Source of the DNA: Rhodovulum imhoffii
GTDB taxonomy: Bacteria > Pseudomonadota > Alphaproteobacteria > Rhodobacterales > Rhodobacteraceae
Reading direction: 5' to 3'
NCBI RefSeq assembly: GCF_003046545.1
Contig: NZ_QAAA01000002.1
Location: 1 to 64,000 of the forward strand
Length of the DNA stretch: 64,000 nucleotides
Shown piece by piece: positions 18,104-29,972 of this stretch. The position numbers and the translations under genes are program-made. The notes under the pieces were generated by a model, which did not search any database, was not told where the DNA came from, and saw only the letters and a list, made by a program, of their open reading frames with translations. Each line of letters opens with the position of its first letter. Positions within the stretch are counted from its first letter, which is position 1.

Positions 18104-20758
18104 TTACCCCGCCAGAACAGCCTCGGCGGCCTTGATGGCAGCGTCCGCGTTGGCGGCATCCTTGCCGCCACCCTGCGCCATGTCCGGGCGTCCGCCCCCG
18201 CCTTTGCCCCCCAGTTCCGCTACCGCCGCGCGCACAAGATCGACAGCGGAGACCTTTCCGGTCAGATCGTCCGTCACGCCCGCTGCCACGGCAGCCTTGC
18301 CGCCCGTATCCGCGATCAGCAAAACCGCCCCCGAGCCCATGCGCGCCTTGTGTTCGTCGATGAGTGGCGGAAGGTCTTTGCCGGAAATCCCGGTCAGGAT
18401 CTGCGCAAGGAACTGCAAGCCCCCAACTTCGCGCGCCTCGGGGGATGTGCCCCCGCCCGCCATTGCAAGGTCACGGCGCAGGTTGGCAAGCTCCGCTTCC
18501 ATCGCCTTACGCTCTGCCAGCAGACCTTTCACCCGATCGACGATATCGGCCGGTTGCGCGCGCAACGCCTCACCGATCGCGTTCAGGCGGTTTTGCTGCG
18601 CGATCAAGTGATCCAGCGCCGCCTGCCCGGTCAGGGCCTCAATCCGGCGCACCCCCGAAGACGACGCACTGTCCCCCATTACAACGCACAAACCGATATC
18701 GCCGGTTTGTTTGACATGGGTGCCGCCGCAAAGTTCGATGGACCAGGTCTGCCCGTCAGCCCCTTTGCCGGTCGCGGCGCGCCCCATGGATACAACGCGC
18801 ACCTCATCCCCGTATTTCTCACCAAAAAGCGCCTGTGCCCCTATGGCACGGGCATCGTCGGGCGTCATGATGCGGGTTTCCACTGCTGTATTCTGGCGGA
18901 TGAAACGGTTGACCTCGGCCTCGACGGTCGCCAGTTCACCGGCGCTGAGCGCCTTGGCATGGGAAAAGTCGAACCGCAGCCGTTCCGGCGCGTTCAGGCT
19001 GCCCTTCTGTGCGACATGGTCGCCAAGCGTCTGCCGCAAAGCCTCATGGATCAGGTGCGTGGCCGAGTGATTGGCCCGGATCGCGCTGCGGCGGGCATGA
19101 TCGACGCGCAGTTCCAGCGCATCACCGGGCTTCAGGCCACCCTTGCCCGCCCGCAGGCGGTGGGCAAAAATCCCCCCCGGCATTTTCCGGGTATCGAGGA
19201 TCTCGCCCGCCCCATCGGGCTTGAGGTAGGTGCCCGTATCCCCGACCTGACCACCGGATTCGGCGTAGAACGGAGTCTGGTTCACAACCATCCATCCCTC
19301 GGCCCCTTCGTCCAGCGTGTCGACCGCCTTGCCATCGACAACAAGTGTGAGCACCTGCCCTTCGGCGATTTCGGTGTCATAGCCCAGAAAATCGGTTGCG
19401 CCATGAATTTCGCCGATATCGAACCAGATGGCGGCATCTTTGGCCTCGCCGGAGCCGGACCAGCTCGCACGCGCCTTGGCCTTTTGCTGGGCCATCGCAG
19501 CCTCGAACCCGTCCACATCCACAGTGCGGCCCTCTTCGCGCAAAGCGTCCTGCGTCAGGTCCAGCGGGAACCCGTAGGTATCATAAAGGCGGAACGCCGC
19601 CGCGCCCGGCAATGCCGCCCCTTCAGGCAATTTCCCCAACTCGTCTTCCAGAAGACGCAAACCCCGGTCAAGCGTCTGAATGAAGCGAGTTTCCTCAAGC
19701 TTCAGAGTTTCCTCGATCAGGGCCTGGGCACGACCCAGTTCCGGGTAGGCCGCCCCCATCTGGGTGACGAGTGCGGGGACCAGACGATGCATCATCGGGT
19801 CTTTCGCCCCAAGAAGATGCGCATGACGCATGGCACGGCGCATGATCCGGCGCAGCACATAGCCACGGCCATCGTTGGAAGGCATCACCCCATCGGCAAT
19901 CAGGAAAGCGGTGGAGCGCAGGTGGTCGGCAATCACCCGGTGATGAACATTTCCTGACCCGTCCGGTTCGGTCGAACTGACATTGGCGGAGGCCTCGATC
20001 AGCGCGCGCATAAGATCGGTATCGTAATTGTCATGCTTGCCCTGCAACAGCGCGCCGATCCGTTCCAGCCCCATGCCGGTATCGATCGACTGTATGTCCA
20101 GGGCACGCATTGAACCGTCCTCGAACTGTTCGTTCTGCATGAAAACGAGGTTCCAGATCTCGATGAAACGGTCCCCATCTTCCTCCGGGCTGCCCGGCGG
20201 GCCACCCCAGATATGATCCCCGTGGTCGAAAAATATCTCCGTACAGGGGCCGCAGGGACCGGTAGGACCCATCTGCCAGAAGTTATCGCTGGTGGGGATA
20301 CGGATGATGCGCGCATCGGGCAGGCCGGCGACCTTTTTCCAGATCGCGGCGGCTTCCTCATCCGTATGATACACCGTCACAAGAAGCCGGTCGGCGGGAA
20401 TGTCGAAATCTCTGGTCAGCAATTCCCACGCGAAGGGGATGGCCTGATCCTTGAAATAATCCCCGAAGCTGAAATTACCCAGCATTTCAAAGAACGTATG
20501 GTGGCGTGCGGTATAGCCGACATTGTCCAGGTCATTGTGCTTGCCCCCGGCACGCACGCATTTTTGCGACGTTGTGGCGCGCCTGTAATCGCGGGTTTCC
20601 AGCCCGGTGAACAGGTTTTTGAACTGCACCATGCCCGAGTTGGTAAACATCAGCGTCGGATCGTTGCGGGGCACAAGAGGCGAACTGTGCACCACCTGGT
20701 GACCATTGCGTTCGAAGTAATTCAGAAAAGTCGAACGGATTTCGTTCAAGCTCGGCAT
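18104..20758 (-). CDS. alaS: Alanyl-tRNA synthetase
   Basis: A protein of 884 residues that charges tRNA-Ala. The class II catalytic core starts [15 protein letters not shown] and includes [11 protein letters not shown]. The editing domain has the zinc ligands HSATH (in [11 protein letters not shown]) and CGGTH, and a glycine-rich C-Ala domain ends the protein. The start at 20758 matches family N-termini; an in-frame Met 35 codons earlier lies in the recA-alaS spacer beside the recA terminator. It is transcribed after recA, a common gene order in this group. Confidence 0.97.
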   Translation of the reverse strand: MPSLNEIRSTFLNYFERNGHQVVHSSPLVPRNDPTLMFTNSGMVQFKNLFTGLETRDYRRATTSQKCVRAGGKHNDLDNVGYTARHHTFFEMLGNFSFGDYFKDQAIPFAWELLTRDFDIPADRLLVTVYHTDEEAAAIWKKVAGLPDARIIRIPTSDNFWQMGPTGPCGPCTEIFFDHGDHIWGGPPGSPEEDGDRFIEIWNLVFMQNEQFEDGSMRALDIQSIDTGMGLERIGALLQGKHDNYDTDLMRALIEASANVSSTEPDGSGNVHHRVIADHLRSTAFLIADGVMPSNDGRGYVLRRIMRRAMRHAHLLGAKDPMMHRLVPALVTQMGAAYPELGRAQALIEETLKLEETRFIQTLDRGLRLLEDELGKLPEGAALPGAAAFRLYDTYGFPLDLTQDALREEGRTVDVDGFEAAMAQQKAKARASWSGSGEAKDAAIWFDIGEIHGATDFLGYDTEIAEGQVLTLVVDGKAVDTLDEGAEGWMVVNQTPFYAESGGQVGDTGTYLKPDGAGEILDTRKMPGGIFAHRLRAGKGGLKPGDALELRVDHARRSAIRANHSATHLIHEALRQTLGDHVAQKGSLNAPERLRFDFSHAKALSAGELATVEAEVNRFIRQNTAVETRIMTPDDARAIGAQALFGEKYGDEVRVVSMGRAATGKGADGQTWSIELCGGTHVKQTGDIGLCVVMGDSASSSGVRRIEALTGQAALDHLIAQQNRLNAIGEALRAQPADIVDRVKGLLAERKAMEAELANLRRDLAMAGGGTSPEAREVGGLQFLAQILTGISGKDLPPLIDEHKARMGSGAVLLIADTGGKAAVAAGVTDDLTGKVSAVDLVRAAVAELGGKGGGGRPDMAQGGGKDAANADAAIKAAEAVLAG

Positions 20759-20836
20759 ACGGTCAGGCCTTTCGCGGCAAACTTGGGGTTCTTGTCCTCC
20801 GATGTATCGCCGCTGCGCAGGGCTGTCTACAGTCAG

Positions 20837-20861
20837 AAAAGCCGGGCAAAACCGCCCGGCC
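20837..20861 (-). terminator. Intrinsic terminator of recA
   Basis: Read on the minus strand, GCCGGGC... arms (20841-20847 with 20854-20860) form a 7-bp stem followed by TTTTCT, 24 bases past the recA stop. Confidence 0.85.
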
Positions 20862-20883
20862 ATTCAGATTTTATCTTTTCGGG

Positions 20884-21954
20884 TCAGGCTTCCAGAATAT
20901 CGTCACCGTCACTGCCCCGATCGGTGAAATCCAACCCGTGCGCGGCACGGATCCTGCCCTCGATCTCATTGGAAATGTCGGGGTTTTCCTTCAGAAAAGT
21001 CTTGGCGTTTTCCCGCCCCTGGCCAATACGCTCATCCCCGTAGGAGTACCAGGCCCCGGATTTGTCCACCACACCGGCCTTCACCCCGAGGTCGAGGATT
21101 TCTCCGGTCTTGGAGATGCCTTCCCCGTACATGATGTCGAATTCGACGACCTTGAACGGCGGAGCGACCTTGTTCTTGACCACCTTGACCTTGGTCTGGT
21201 TGCCTACGACCTCATCGCGGTCCTTGACCGCCCCGGTGCGGCGGATATCCAGCCGGACAGAGGAGTAGAATTTCAGCGCATTGCCGCCCGTCGTGGTTTC
21301 GGGGCTTCCAAACAGCACCCCGATCTTCATTCGGATCTGGTTAATGAAGATAACCATGCAGTTCGAGCGCGCGATCGAACCGGTCAGCTTTCGCATTGCC
21401 TGGCTCATCAGACGCGCCTGTACACCCACGGCGTTGTCGCCCATGTCGCCTTCCAGTTCTGATTTCGGCGTCAGCGCGGCGACGGAATCGACCACCACCA
21501 TGCTGACCGCCCCGGAACGTACCAGAGTGTCGACAATCTCCAGCGCCTGCTCCCCGGTATCGGGCTGGGAAATCAGCAACTCGTCCAGATCGACCCCAAG
21601 TTTGCGGGCATAAATCGGGTCCAGCGCATGCTCTGCATCGACGAAGGCGCAAACACCGCCTTTCTTCTGCTCCTCAGCCACGCAATGGAGAGTCAGCGTC
21701 GTCTTGCCAGAACTTTCGGGGCCGTAGATTTCAACGATCCGCCCCTTGGGCAACCCCCCGATCCCCAGTGCGATATCCAGCCCCAGAGACCCGGTCGAAG
21801 TCGACTCGATCTCGGTTATCGGGTTATCGGCGCCAAGCTTCATGATGGACCCTTTGCCAAACTGCCGTTCGATCTGGGCCAGCGCCGAATCCAGCGCCTT
21901 TTGCTTATCGGAATTACGCTTGTCGCTCATGCTCAGAAGATCCGCCATCGCCAT
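20884..21954 (-). CDS. recA: RecA recombinase
   Basis: A protein of 356 residues, the DNA strand-exchange ATPase that also triggers LexA self-cleavage. It has Walker [20 protein letters not shown]-like Walker B ([15 protein letters not shown]), and the L2 region [14 protein letters not shown]. The N-terminal start [14 protein letters not shown] is typical for the order; a second Met two codons later is an alternative. A LexA box lies upstream and a strong terminator downstream. Confidence 0.98.
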   Translation of the reverse strand: MAMADLLSMSDKRNSDKQKALDSALAQIERQFGKGSIMKLGADNPITEIESTSTGSLGLDIALGIGGLPKGRIVEIYGPESSGKTTLTLHCVAEEQKKGGVCAFVDAEHALDPIYARKLGVDLDELLISQPDTGEQALEIVDTLVRSGAVSMVVVDSVAALTPKSELEGDMGDNAVGVQARLMSQAMRKLTGSIARSNCMVIFINQIRMKIGVLFGSPETTTGGNALKFYSSVRLDIRRTGAVKDRDEVVGNQTKVKVVKNKVAPPFKVVEFDIMYGEGISKTGEILDLGVKAGVVDKSGAWYSYGDERIGQGRENAKTFLKENPDISNEIEGRIRAAHGLDFTDRGSDGDDILEA

Positions 21955-22004
21955 TGTTCCGTTCCCTTATTCCACAGTCGCTTCGGGGCAGCAATCACCC
22001 GAAT

Positions 22005-22019
22005 GTTCTTGCCTTGTTC
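22005..22019 (-). promoter_or_regulatory. LexA (SOS) box of recA
   Basis: GAAC-AAGGCAA-GAAC on the minus strand, a perfect match to the alphaproteobacterial GAAC-N7-GAAC (GTTC-N7-GTTC) SOS box, 50 bases upstream of the recA start. Confidence 0.88.
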
Positions 22020-22121
22020 CTGTATCGCCGCGAAATGAGAACATTTCAAGAAAATTTTAATGTTTTGATGATGACCTACAGAGGTTAAGAGAGTGTTGAT
22101 GCGAAAAAGGGGGGTAAAATC

Positions 22122-22727
22122 ATGATGCTGTTCTGGAAAGCGGGGTTGGCATTTCTGGCTGTGCCAAAAACCGGAACCCACGCCTACCAGGAGCTTCTGG
22201 GGCCCGGAGCCGATATCATCTTCCGCCATCCGCAAAGCGCCAAGCACATGAACATCAACATGTTTCGCCGCCGTATCCTGCCGCTGATCGATGGCGGCCC
22301 GCGCCCCATCGAGACCCTTGCCGTCATTCGGGAACCGCAAGACTGGCTGGGAAGCTGGTACCGTTATCGGCAGCGCCCGCAACTGAAGGGCAAGCCCGCC
22401 TCGACCCTGGGGCTTAGTTTCGCCGAATTCATCGACGCGTACCTGAAAGAATCTCCACCCGAATTCGCACGGGTCGGACAGCAAAGCCGGATGGTTTCCA
22501 CACCGGAAGGCGTAATCGCCGTGGATCGTCTTTTCCGTCATGACGATCAAAGCGGTCTGTGCCGCTTTCTGTCAGAGCGGCTGGGCCAAAACGTTCCGAT
22601 ACCGCCGCTCTTGAACGTCTCTCCCTCAGGGGATCTGGCCCTGCCCGGCGACCTGGCGCGTCGCCTGCGCAAGGCCCGAGCGCAAGATTTCGCCCTCTAC
22701 GAACAGGTCAGCCAAGCTGCGCACTGA
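22122..22727 (+). CDS. Sulfotransferase-like protein
   Basis: A protein of 201 residues that resembles sulfotransferase-family P-loop proteins: the N-terminal AFLAVPKTGTHAYQ matches the 5'-phosphosulfate loop PKTGT, and REPQDWLGSWYRYR matches the 3'-phosphate region (RxPxxRxxSxY-like). The acceptor substrate is unknown, and several such proteins are annotated only by fold. The gene is divergent from recA and convergent with cckA, overlapping it by 20 bases at the 3' ends. A purine-rich ribosome binding site (AAAAAGGGGGG) precedes the ATG. Confidence 0.75.
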   Translation: MMLFWKAGLAFLAVPKTGTHAYQELLGPGADIIFRHPQSAKHMNINMFRRRILPLIDGGPRPIETLAVIREPQDWLGSWYRYRQRPQLKGKPASTLGLSFAEFIDAYLKESPPEFARVGQQSRMVSTPEGVIAVDRLFRHDDQSGLCRFLSERLGQNVPIPPLLNVSPSGDLALPGDLARRLRKARAQDFALYEQVSQAAH

Positions 22728-24996
22728 CCGTTGCGGTCAGATCCGCGAGGGAAAAGGGCTTTGGCAGGAAAACCGAATTTTCGATATGCGCCAAGGCATC
22801 GGCAACCGCCTCTTCGGCATAGCCTGACATGAACACGACACGAGTCCGAGGGCGCGTCTCAAGCGCCTGCCGCACCCAACTGGGTCCATCCAGCCCCGGC
22901 ATTATCACATCTGTCACGAACACATCCACCGCCAGGGATTCATCGCCGAGAAACTCCAAAGCTTCCTCTGCACTCGAAGCCTTGATGACATTCATGCCGC
23001 GCATCTGCAGCGCACGGGCCGCAAAGGCACGCACCGGGGCTTCATCTTCAACAAGAAGTACCGTTCCGGAATTTTGCCGCTTGGGCGGCGGTGTTGCGGT
23101 TTGCCCTGAAATAGCGACCATTTCTTTTGGATACGCCGCCGGAAAGTAAAGGGTGAAACTGGTTCCCGCACCGACCACGCTGTCGACAAAAATAAAACCG
23201 CCGCTTTGCTTGACAATCCCGTAGGCGGTCGACAGGCCAAGCCCGGTTCCTTCCCCTACCTTCTTTGTGGAGTAAAAAGGCTCGAAGACCTTGCTCAACC
23301 GATCCTTCGCAATCCCAACCCCTTCATCCGTGACCCGGATCAGAATGTAATTGCCGGGGGGAACGACCACCCGGTCACGGTGCAATTCCTCGTTCAGCGC
23401 GTAATGCAAGGTTTCGATCAGAACCTGCCCGCCATCGGGCATCGCGTCACGCGCATTGACGACGAGGTTCATGATGACTTGCTCCATTTGCCGCTTGTCC
23501 GCCCGGATGCAACACGCCCCCGGCGCGTGGGAAAGTTTCAGCGCCACTGTCTCCCCGACAAGGCGGTTCAGCAGATGCCCCAGATCTGTCAACGCATCGC
23601 GCAAATCAATCAGTTCGGGACGCAGGGTCTGCTTGCGCGAAAAGGCCAGAAGCTGCCTTACAAGGCTCGCGGCGCGGTTGGCATTCTGATTGATTTGCAT
23701 CAGATCGCCATAGTGCGGGTCCCCCTCATCGTGGCGCAGCAGCAGAAGATCGCAATGCCCGGAAATCGCCGTCAGAAGGTTATTGAAATCATGTGCGACT
23801 CCACCCGCAAGTTGCCCGATCGCCTGCATTTTCTGGCTCTGGACGAATTGCGCTTCCAGGGTCTTCAGATCCGTGGCATCGTGCAGCACCGCAATGACCC
23901 CGCCATCGGCGACACGCTCCAGCGCAACCTGCACGAACAACTCCCTGTCTTCACGAAGCACCCGCAAAACCTCGGAGCGGTGCACCGCACGCCCTCGCAC
24001 CGTATCGGCCAGCCAATCGCGTACGGGCCGCCCCGGCCCTTCGACAAGCTCAAAGAAATTCCGCGGGGCGTCCCCCAAGACGCCCAGAAGATCGCGCCCC
24101 AACCGGTTAATCATCTGGATCCGACCGTTGACCGAAATCTTCAAAAAGGCAACCGGAAGAGACTCAAGCAGATCCAGGTCTCCGGGCTTCTCCACCTCTT
24201 CCTGCGGGCAGAGATAGATCTCGCGCCGTCCTTCCGGCGTTTCCATGTCAATGACCCGGAAATAACGGGACCCGCCTTCCGCTTCAAGCTCCGACAATGC
24301 CCCTGAACATGGGACACCGTGCGGCCAGAGATCGTCCACATGCCGGGGCTGTGTTCCAAGCATCCGATGGGCTGCCACGTTCATGAAGAGGATGGTCCCC
24401 CCCCGCCCGATCTTGAGCATCGGAAGCTGCCCCTCGGCGAAAATCTTTTCGCGGGTTTCGGGCGGCATTTCCAGAATTTGCCAGAAAAATGCCGCCCTCG
24501 AAAAGACATGCACCTGAATGCGAAACCGCTTTCGACGTGTGGCCACATCTTCCGAAACCGCGCCGTTTTGCAGCGCCTCATTCTGCAATTTGTGGACCAT
24601 GAACTCCGCGCTGGCGAACACCCTGCCAAGAACCTGACCCAGATCGATCCCATCACGCGCGTCGAATGTCTTGCAGGCGGCCGGGTTGGCATAGACGATA
24701 TGTCCCCGCCGATCGCTCACGATTGCTGGCGATGGAAGATGAAACGCCGCCGCTTCCGCCATCCGGCGCCACCTCCGGCGTCCCCGGCGCCCCAGGGACG
24801 CAAGAAACAGCGCAAGTCCCGACAACACAACCAGGGTCATCCCGATGGCCACCCCGATCAGACCCCAGATCGGGCTGCCGATCATGATGCCGACCGAAAA
24901 GAAAAAAACCGCCAGAACCGGTAAAACCCACAGCCATCCGGCGACATGGACGGAAAACCGGATCAGGCGGGATGACAACCGTGCAAAAGGGATCAC
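22708..24996 (-). CDS. cckA: Hybrid histidine kinase CckA
   Basis: A protein of 762 residues. It has two N-terminal membrane helices (about 20-65), PAS-like sensor regions (about 80-370), a HisKA domain with His402 in GGVAHDFNNLL, a HATPase domain (NARDAMPDGG; GEGTGLGLST) and a C-terminal receiver with Asp696 in VFVTDVIMPGLDG. This layout is that of CckA, which via ChpT phosphorylates the master regulator CtrA; in Rhodobacter relatives this pathway controls motility and GTA release. Translation starts at GTG 24996 with GAGG upstream. A CtrA-type box lies in the 73-base gap upstream. Confidence 0.93.
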   Translation of the reverse strand: MIPFARLSSRLIRFSVHVAGWLWVLPVLAVFFFSVGIMIGSPIWGLIGVAIGMTLVVLSGLALFLASLGRRGRRRWRRMAEAAAFHLPSPAIVSDRRGHIVYANPAACKTFDARDGIDLGQVLGRVFASAEFMVHKLQNEALQNGAVSEDVATRRKRFRIQVHVFSRAAFFWQILEMPPETREKIFAEGQLPMLKIGRGGTILFMNVAAHRMLGTQPRHVDDLWPHGVPCSGALSELEAEGGSRYFRVIDMETPEGRREIYLCPQEEVEKPGDLDLLESLPVAFLKISVNGRIQMINRLGRDLLGVLGDAPRNFFELVEGPGRPVRDWLADTVRGRAVHRSEVLRVLREDRELFVQVALERVADGGVIAVLHDATDLKTLEAQFVQSQKMQAIGQLAGGVAHDFNNLLTAISGHCDLLLLRHDEGDPHYGDLMQINQNANRAASLVRQLLAFSRKQTLRPELIDLRDALTDLGHLLNRLVGETVALKLSHAPGACCIRADKRQMEQVIMNLVVNARDAMPDGGQVLIETLHYALNEELHRDRVVVPPGNYILIRVTDEGVGIAKDRLSKVFEPFYSTKKVGEGTGLGLSTAYGIVKQSGGFIFVDSVVGAGTSFTLYFPAAYPKEMVAISGQTATPPPKRQNSGTVLLVEDEAPVRAFAARALQMRGMNVIKASSAEEALEFLGDESLAVDVFVTDVIMPGLDGPSWVRQALETRPRTRVVFMSGYAEEAVADALAHIENSVFLPKPFSLADLTATVSAQLG

Positions 24997-25044
24997 ATCG
25001 GGCCTCGAGATTGAATCAGTCCCCCGATCTTGCGGTTCTCAAGG

Positions 25045-25059
25045 TTAAACACGCCTTAA
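25045..25059. promoter_or_regulatory. CtrA box upstream of cckA
   Basis: TTAA-ACACGCC-TTAA, a perfect TTAA-N7-TTAA full CtrA site, 49 bases before the cckA start and inside the short gap to the upstream gene. It implies that CtrA regulates the gene for its own upstream kinase. Confidence 0.65.
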
Positions 25060-25069
25060 TCAGGCTGGG

Positions 25070-26236
25070 TCAGGTATGGGACAGAAGCGCCAGAAAGAAC
25101 CCATCCCCCCCGTCCAGTGGACTGAAGCGATGTTCCTCACCCAAGCGCCATTCGGGGAAGTCCTCCAGAAATCGCGATACGCTCTGTTCGTTCTCCTCCT
25201 GCAAAACCGAGCATGTCGCATAGGCAAGCCACCCACCGGACGCGACCAACTGCGCGGCGCGGGCAAGAATCTCCGCTTGAACCTGTTGCAATTCCTTCAG
25301 ACGTTTCTCGGTCAAACGCCATTTCCCCTCCGGGCTGCGTCGCCACGCACCGCTTCCCGAACAAGGTACATCGCACAAAACCACATCATAGGGGGCTGCG
25401 GATGCGGGGTCCGAAATACGGCGAATGCGTCCTCCGGCGCGAGCAGCACGCATGGGAATGTCACGCATTCGGGTTGCATCCGCATCATGGGCCAGAATGT
25501 CACAAGCACCGCGCGCCGCCAGGGCCAGGGATTTTCCCCCTCCCCCCGCGCAATAGTCCAGAACCCGATCTTGCGGCCGCAGCGGGATCCTGTCACAGAC
25601 CGCCTGTGACGCAGCATCCTGCAACTCGACCCATCCGTCCCTATACGCGCGGGCCTGCTGAATACGGCGGGGGTTTCCGACCGCTTCAAGCGCCGTCGGA
25701 GACAACGGATGCGCCTGAACTTCGATTCCCTCGCAGATCAAGGACTTAACGGCCTGCTCCGTACTGGCCTTCGACCGGTTTACGCGCAAGAAAACCGGCG
25801 CGCGCTGGCGAAACATCTTCATTACCGGCAGGAACTCATCGCCCAGACTTTGTCTCAATCGTGGCGCCAGCCAGTCGGGACAATCGCAAGCGACGTTCCC
25901 AGGCAACGCCGGTTCGCGGGCCAAAACGTCTTTTTCCGCCGCGCTCAACACATCCGGCGCATAGGCCCCCCCGGTAAACCATGCTGCCGGGTCCTCCCCC
26001 CGATCACGCAAATATCCCAGCATCAGGCCACGCCCGGTTTCCGCCCCCCCCAGAGTGCCATAAGATCTTCGACACCGTATGGCGCTGAAAACCAGATCCC
26101 TGATCGCAGCACGGTCTCCGGATCCGGCGTATCTGTGCTTTCGGGCCCAGGTGGTCAGGGTTTGCTCCGCCGACGCTCCGGCAAGCACGCTGTCCATGAT
26201 TCCGATCGCGGCGGCAAGACGGGCTTGGGGAGTCAT
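25070..26236 (-). CDS. RsmB-family RNA (cytosine-5) methyltransferase
   Basis: A protein of 388 residues. The N-terminal part resembles the NusB-like domain of RsmB. The C-terminal SAM-dependent domain has DYCAGGGGKSLALAA (SAM binding), CDVPCSGSGAWRR and YATCSVLQEENE, which carry the two cysteines used by m5C RNA methyltransferases. It probably methylates 16S rRNA, though the exact target is not shown by the sequence. It lies 75 bases downstream of guaB. Confidence 0.88.
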   Translation of the reverse strand: MTPQARLAAAIGIMDSVLAGASAEQTLTTWARKHRYAGSGDRAAIRDLVFSAIRCRRSYGTLGGAETGRGLMLGYLRDRGEDPAAWFTGGAYAPDVLSAAEKDVLAREPALPGNVACDCPDWLAPRLRQSLGDEFLPVMKMFRQRAPVFLRVNRSKASTEQAVKSLICEGIEVQAHPLSPTALEAVGNPRRIQQARAYRDGWVELQDAASQAVCDRIPLRPQDRVLDYCAGGGGKSLALAARGACDILAHDADATRMRDIPMRAARAGGRIRRISDPASAAPYDVVLCDVPCSGSGAWRRSPEGKWRLTEKRLKELQQVQAEILARAAQLVASGGWLAYATCSVLQEENEQSVSRFLEDFPEWRLGEEHRFSPLDGGDGFFLALLSHT

Positions 26237-26311
26237 GGCCTCTCCACGAAAAATGTGTGCTTCCCGCGCAACCTGGCCAAAGCCCGCCGCGCAACAGAAA
26301 ACATACCAGCA

Positions 26312-27826
<1,515 letters not shown>

Positions 27827-27835
27827 TCAATCGCG

Positions 27836-28795
27836 TCAAACCCGCGCAGCATTGGTGCGCGGGCCAAGTTCGCCCTTTGCCCAGGCCCGCAGGATCCCGA
27901 CCAGGATCGGCGGAATCGACAGAGAGGCAGCAACCAGGATCACCGCCGCCACATTGCGGAAAAACCCGGCCGACCCCGCCCAGACGAGCATCAGGTTGGC
28001 AAAGGCAGCCAGCGGAAACGTGAAAGCCCCCCAAAGGGGGCTGAAACCCGACTCCAGCATCCACGGCAGCCGCACAAGCAACACCCCCAGAATTGCACCG
28101 GCAAGAACCGTGAAGCCCACCGCGTAATCGTGAAATCCAAGTGCCGCAGCGACAAGCCCAAGCAGGCAGGCCGGCGCAAGATGGATGGCCAGGAGCGGGC
28201 GTAACGGTGCCGGAACGCTTTCCCGCACAAGCTGTATGGCACTGCTCCCCCAGATCCCCAGAGCGCAAACTGTCGTGATATGAAAAATCCAGGTTGCCAG
28301 GTTTTCATATCCCAATGGCACAGCCGCCAGCCCCGCGACGATGAACCCGGCAAACAGCAAATGCCAGACTGGACTGACCCGCCGCCGTTCTTGCGGCCCG
28401 GACAAAAAAACCCACACCAAAATCCCAACCAACACAAGATGCAGACCAATCCCCCCCCAGAACACGACTTGCGCCAGAACAGGCATAATCTCCGCCAGTA
28501 CCATCGATGATAAGTAGAGCGACAATATCGCTGCCGCCACTCCGGCCCGCCCCGGCAACACGCGAAGATCCTCGACCACCGTCCCTGGCCGGCGAAAAAC
28601 CTTCAGCCCATAGGCAAACAGGCAAAAGGCCAGCACCAACGTCATCGCCCCAAGCAGGATTTGCCCGATTGCCGCGGGCACAAGGGAAACATCGGCGGCG
28701 CGGCCCCATGCCAGCCCCAGGCCCAGTGCCCCAAGGACAGGCGGAAAAATCGCAGGGGGCGTCTGTTCGCCGAATCGTGGACGCGGGGTAAACAT
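27836..28795 (-). CDS. TDT-family (tellurite-resistance/dicarboxylate) transporter
   Basis: A protein of 319 residues with about ten hydrophobic helices in the pattern of the TDT/SLAC1 family. The N-terminal block PPAIFPPVLGALGLGLAW and the later GFHDYAVGF and SGFSPLWGAFTFPLAAFA are typical. Family members include TehA and malate or sulfite exporters; the substrate here is unknown. It is divergent from the TRAP operon. Confidence 0.82.
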   Translation of the reverse strand: MFTPRPRFGEQTPPAIFPPVLGALGLGLAWGRAADVSLVPAAIGQILLGAMTLVLAFCLFAYGLKVFRRPGTVVEDLRVLPGRAGVAAAILSLYLSSMVLAEIMPVLAQVVFWGGIGLHLVLVGILVWVFLSGPQERRRVSPVWHLLFAGFIVAGLAAVPLGYENLATWIFHITTVCALGIWGSSAIQLVRESVPAPLRPLLAIHLAPACLLGLVAAALGFHDYAVGFTVLAGAILGVLLVRLPWMLESGFSPLWGAFTFPLAAFANLMLVWAGSAGFFRNVAAVILVAASLSIPPILVGILRAWAKGELGPRTNAARV

Positions 28796-28930
28796 GGCAT
28801 CGGACCTCCGGTTATACCCCCCCCTGTGCCACGCGCCGGGGCCCGGAACAAGCCGCGCGCCTGTTTTGCCTCTTTACCCCTCGCAAAGCCGCGTTACTCT
28901 GTTCTTAACAACCAACGGGAGGAAACAAAC

Positions 28931-29935
28931 ATGAGACCGATCCTGGGTGCGGCTGTGGCCGCCTCTGCGGCGCTTGGCTTTGCCGCCGAAACATGGGCCA
29001 CCGACTGGAATGTTTCGCTTTGGGGAAAGCGCCGGGCTTTTACCGAACATGTCGAAAAACTGGCCGAACTGGTTTCCGAGAAAACCGGCGGCGAATTTTC
29101 CCTGAATATTTCTTACGGAGGCTTGTCGAAGAACACCGAAAATCTTGACGGTATCTCGATCGGAGCCTTCGAGATGGCCCAGTTCTGTGCCGGGTATCAC
29201 AATGACAAGAATCCCTCCATCACGGTTCTCGAACTCCCTTTCCTCGGGGTCGACACTCTGGAAGATGAGCGCCGCGTAAGTCAGGCGCTCTACACCCATC
29301 CCGCGGTCCAGAAGGATCTGGCGCGCTGGAACGCCACGCTTCTTATGCCCTCACCTCTTCCACAGTACAATTTCGTCGGCGTCGGCGATGCCCCGCAAAC
29401 CGTTGCGGAGTTCGAAGGCCTCAGTGTGCGCGCGACCGGCGGCATTGGTGCAGCGATGCAGGCCATCGGTGCGGTTCCCACCTCCATGTCCGCAACAGAG
29501 GTCCGGCAGGCGCTCGATTCCGGGGTCGTAAAGGCCGTCTCTTTCGCGCCCCATGCGCATATGTCCTTCGGCACGATCGAAACCGGCCAATGGTGGACGA
29601 CGAACCTCAATCCCGGCACGGTGAACTGCCCGGTGGTGGTCAACACCGATGCGCTGAATGCGCTGCCTGAATCGCATCGTGAAGCCCTGATGACCTCCGT
29701 CGACGACGCGCTTGACCACTACATCGACTACTACAACACCGAAACAATGGCCAAATGGGGCCCCGCACTGGATGAGCGCGAAATCGCACGCATCACCTAT
29801 CCCCCCGAACAACTGGAAGCCTTCCGTCAAGCCGCCGCCGGCCCCGCCGCAGCAGCGTGGATCGCGGAAAACACGGCCCGAGGCCTGCCCGCGCAGGAGC
29901 TTTACGATTTCGTGACCGATATGATCGGCCAGTGA
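28931..29935 (+). CDS. TRAP transporter substrate-binding protein
   Basis: A periplasmic solute-binding protein of 334 residues of the DctP family. It has a signal peptide (MRPILGAAVAASAALGF... AETWA) and family blocks such as LAELVSEKTGGEFSLNI and DLGVRAT-like LSVRATGGIGAAMQAIGAVP, where the Arg usually contacts a carboxylate group. The ATG at 28931 is preceded by GGGAGGAAACAAAC. It is the first gene of a dctP-dctQ-dctM type operon; the ligand cannot be named. Confidence 0.93.
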   Translation: MRPILGAAVAASAALGFAAETWATDWNVSLWGKRRAFTEHVEKLAELVSEKTGGEFSLNISYGGLSKNTENLDGISIGAFEMAQFCAGYHNDKNPSITVLELPFLGVDTLEDERRVSQALYTHPAVQKDLARWNATLLMPSPLPQYNFVGVGDAPQTVAEFEGLSVRATGGIGAAMQAIGAVPTSMSATEVRQALDSGVVKAVSFAPHAHMSFGTIETGQWWTTNLNPGTVNCPVVVNTDALNALPESHREALMTSVDDALDHYIDYYNTETMAKWGPALDEREIARITYPPEQLEAFRQAAAGPAAAAWIAENTARGLPAQELYDFVTDMIGQ

Positions 29936-29972
29936 CGCGCCCCCTCCGGAGGGCACAACACAGGGAGCAAAA

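Noticed and set aside
18053-19957. A 634-codon plus-strand frame opposite alaS
   Set aside because: Shadow of alaS; composition is Arg/Pro/His-rich without motifs.
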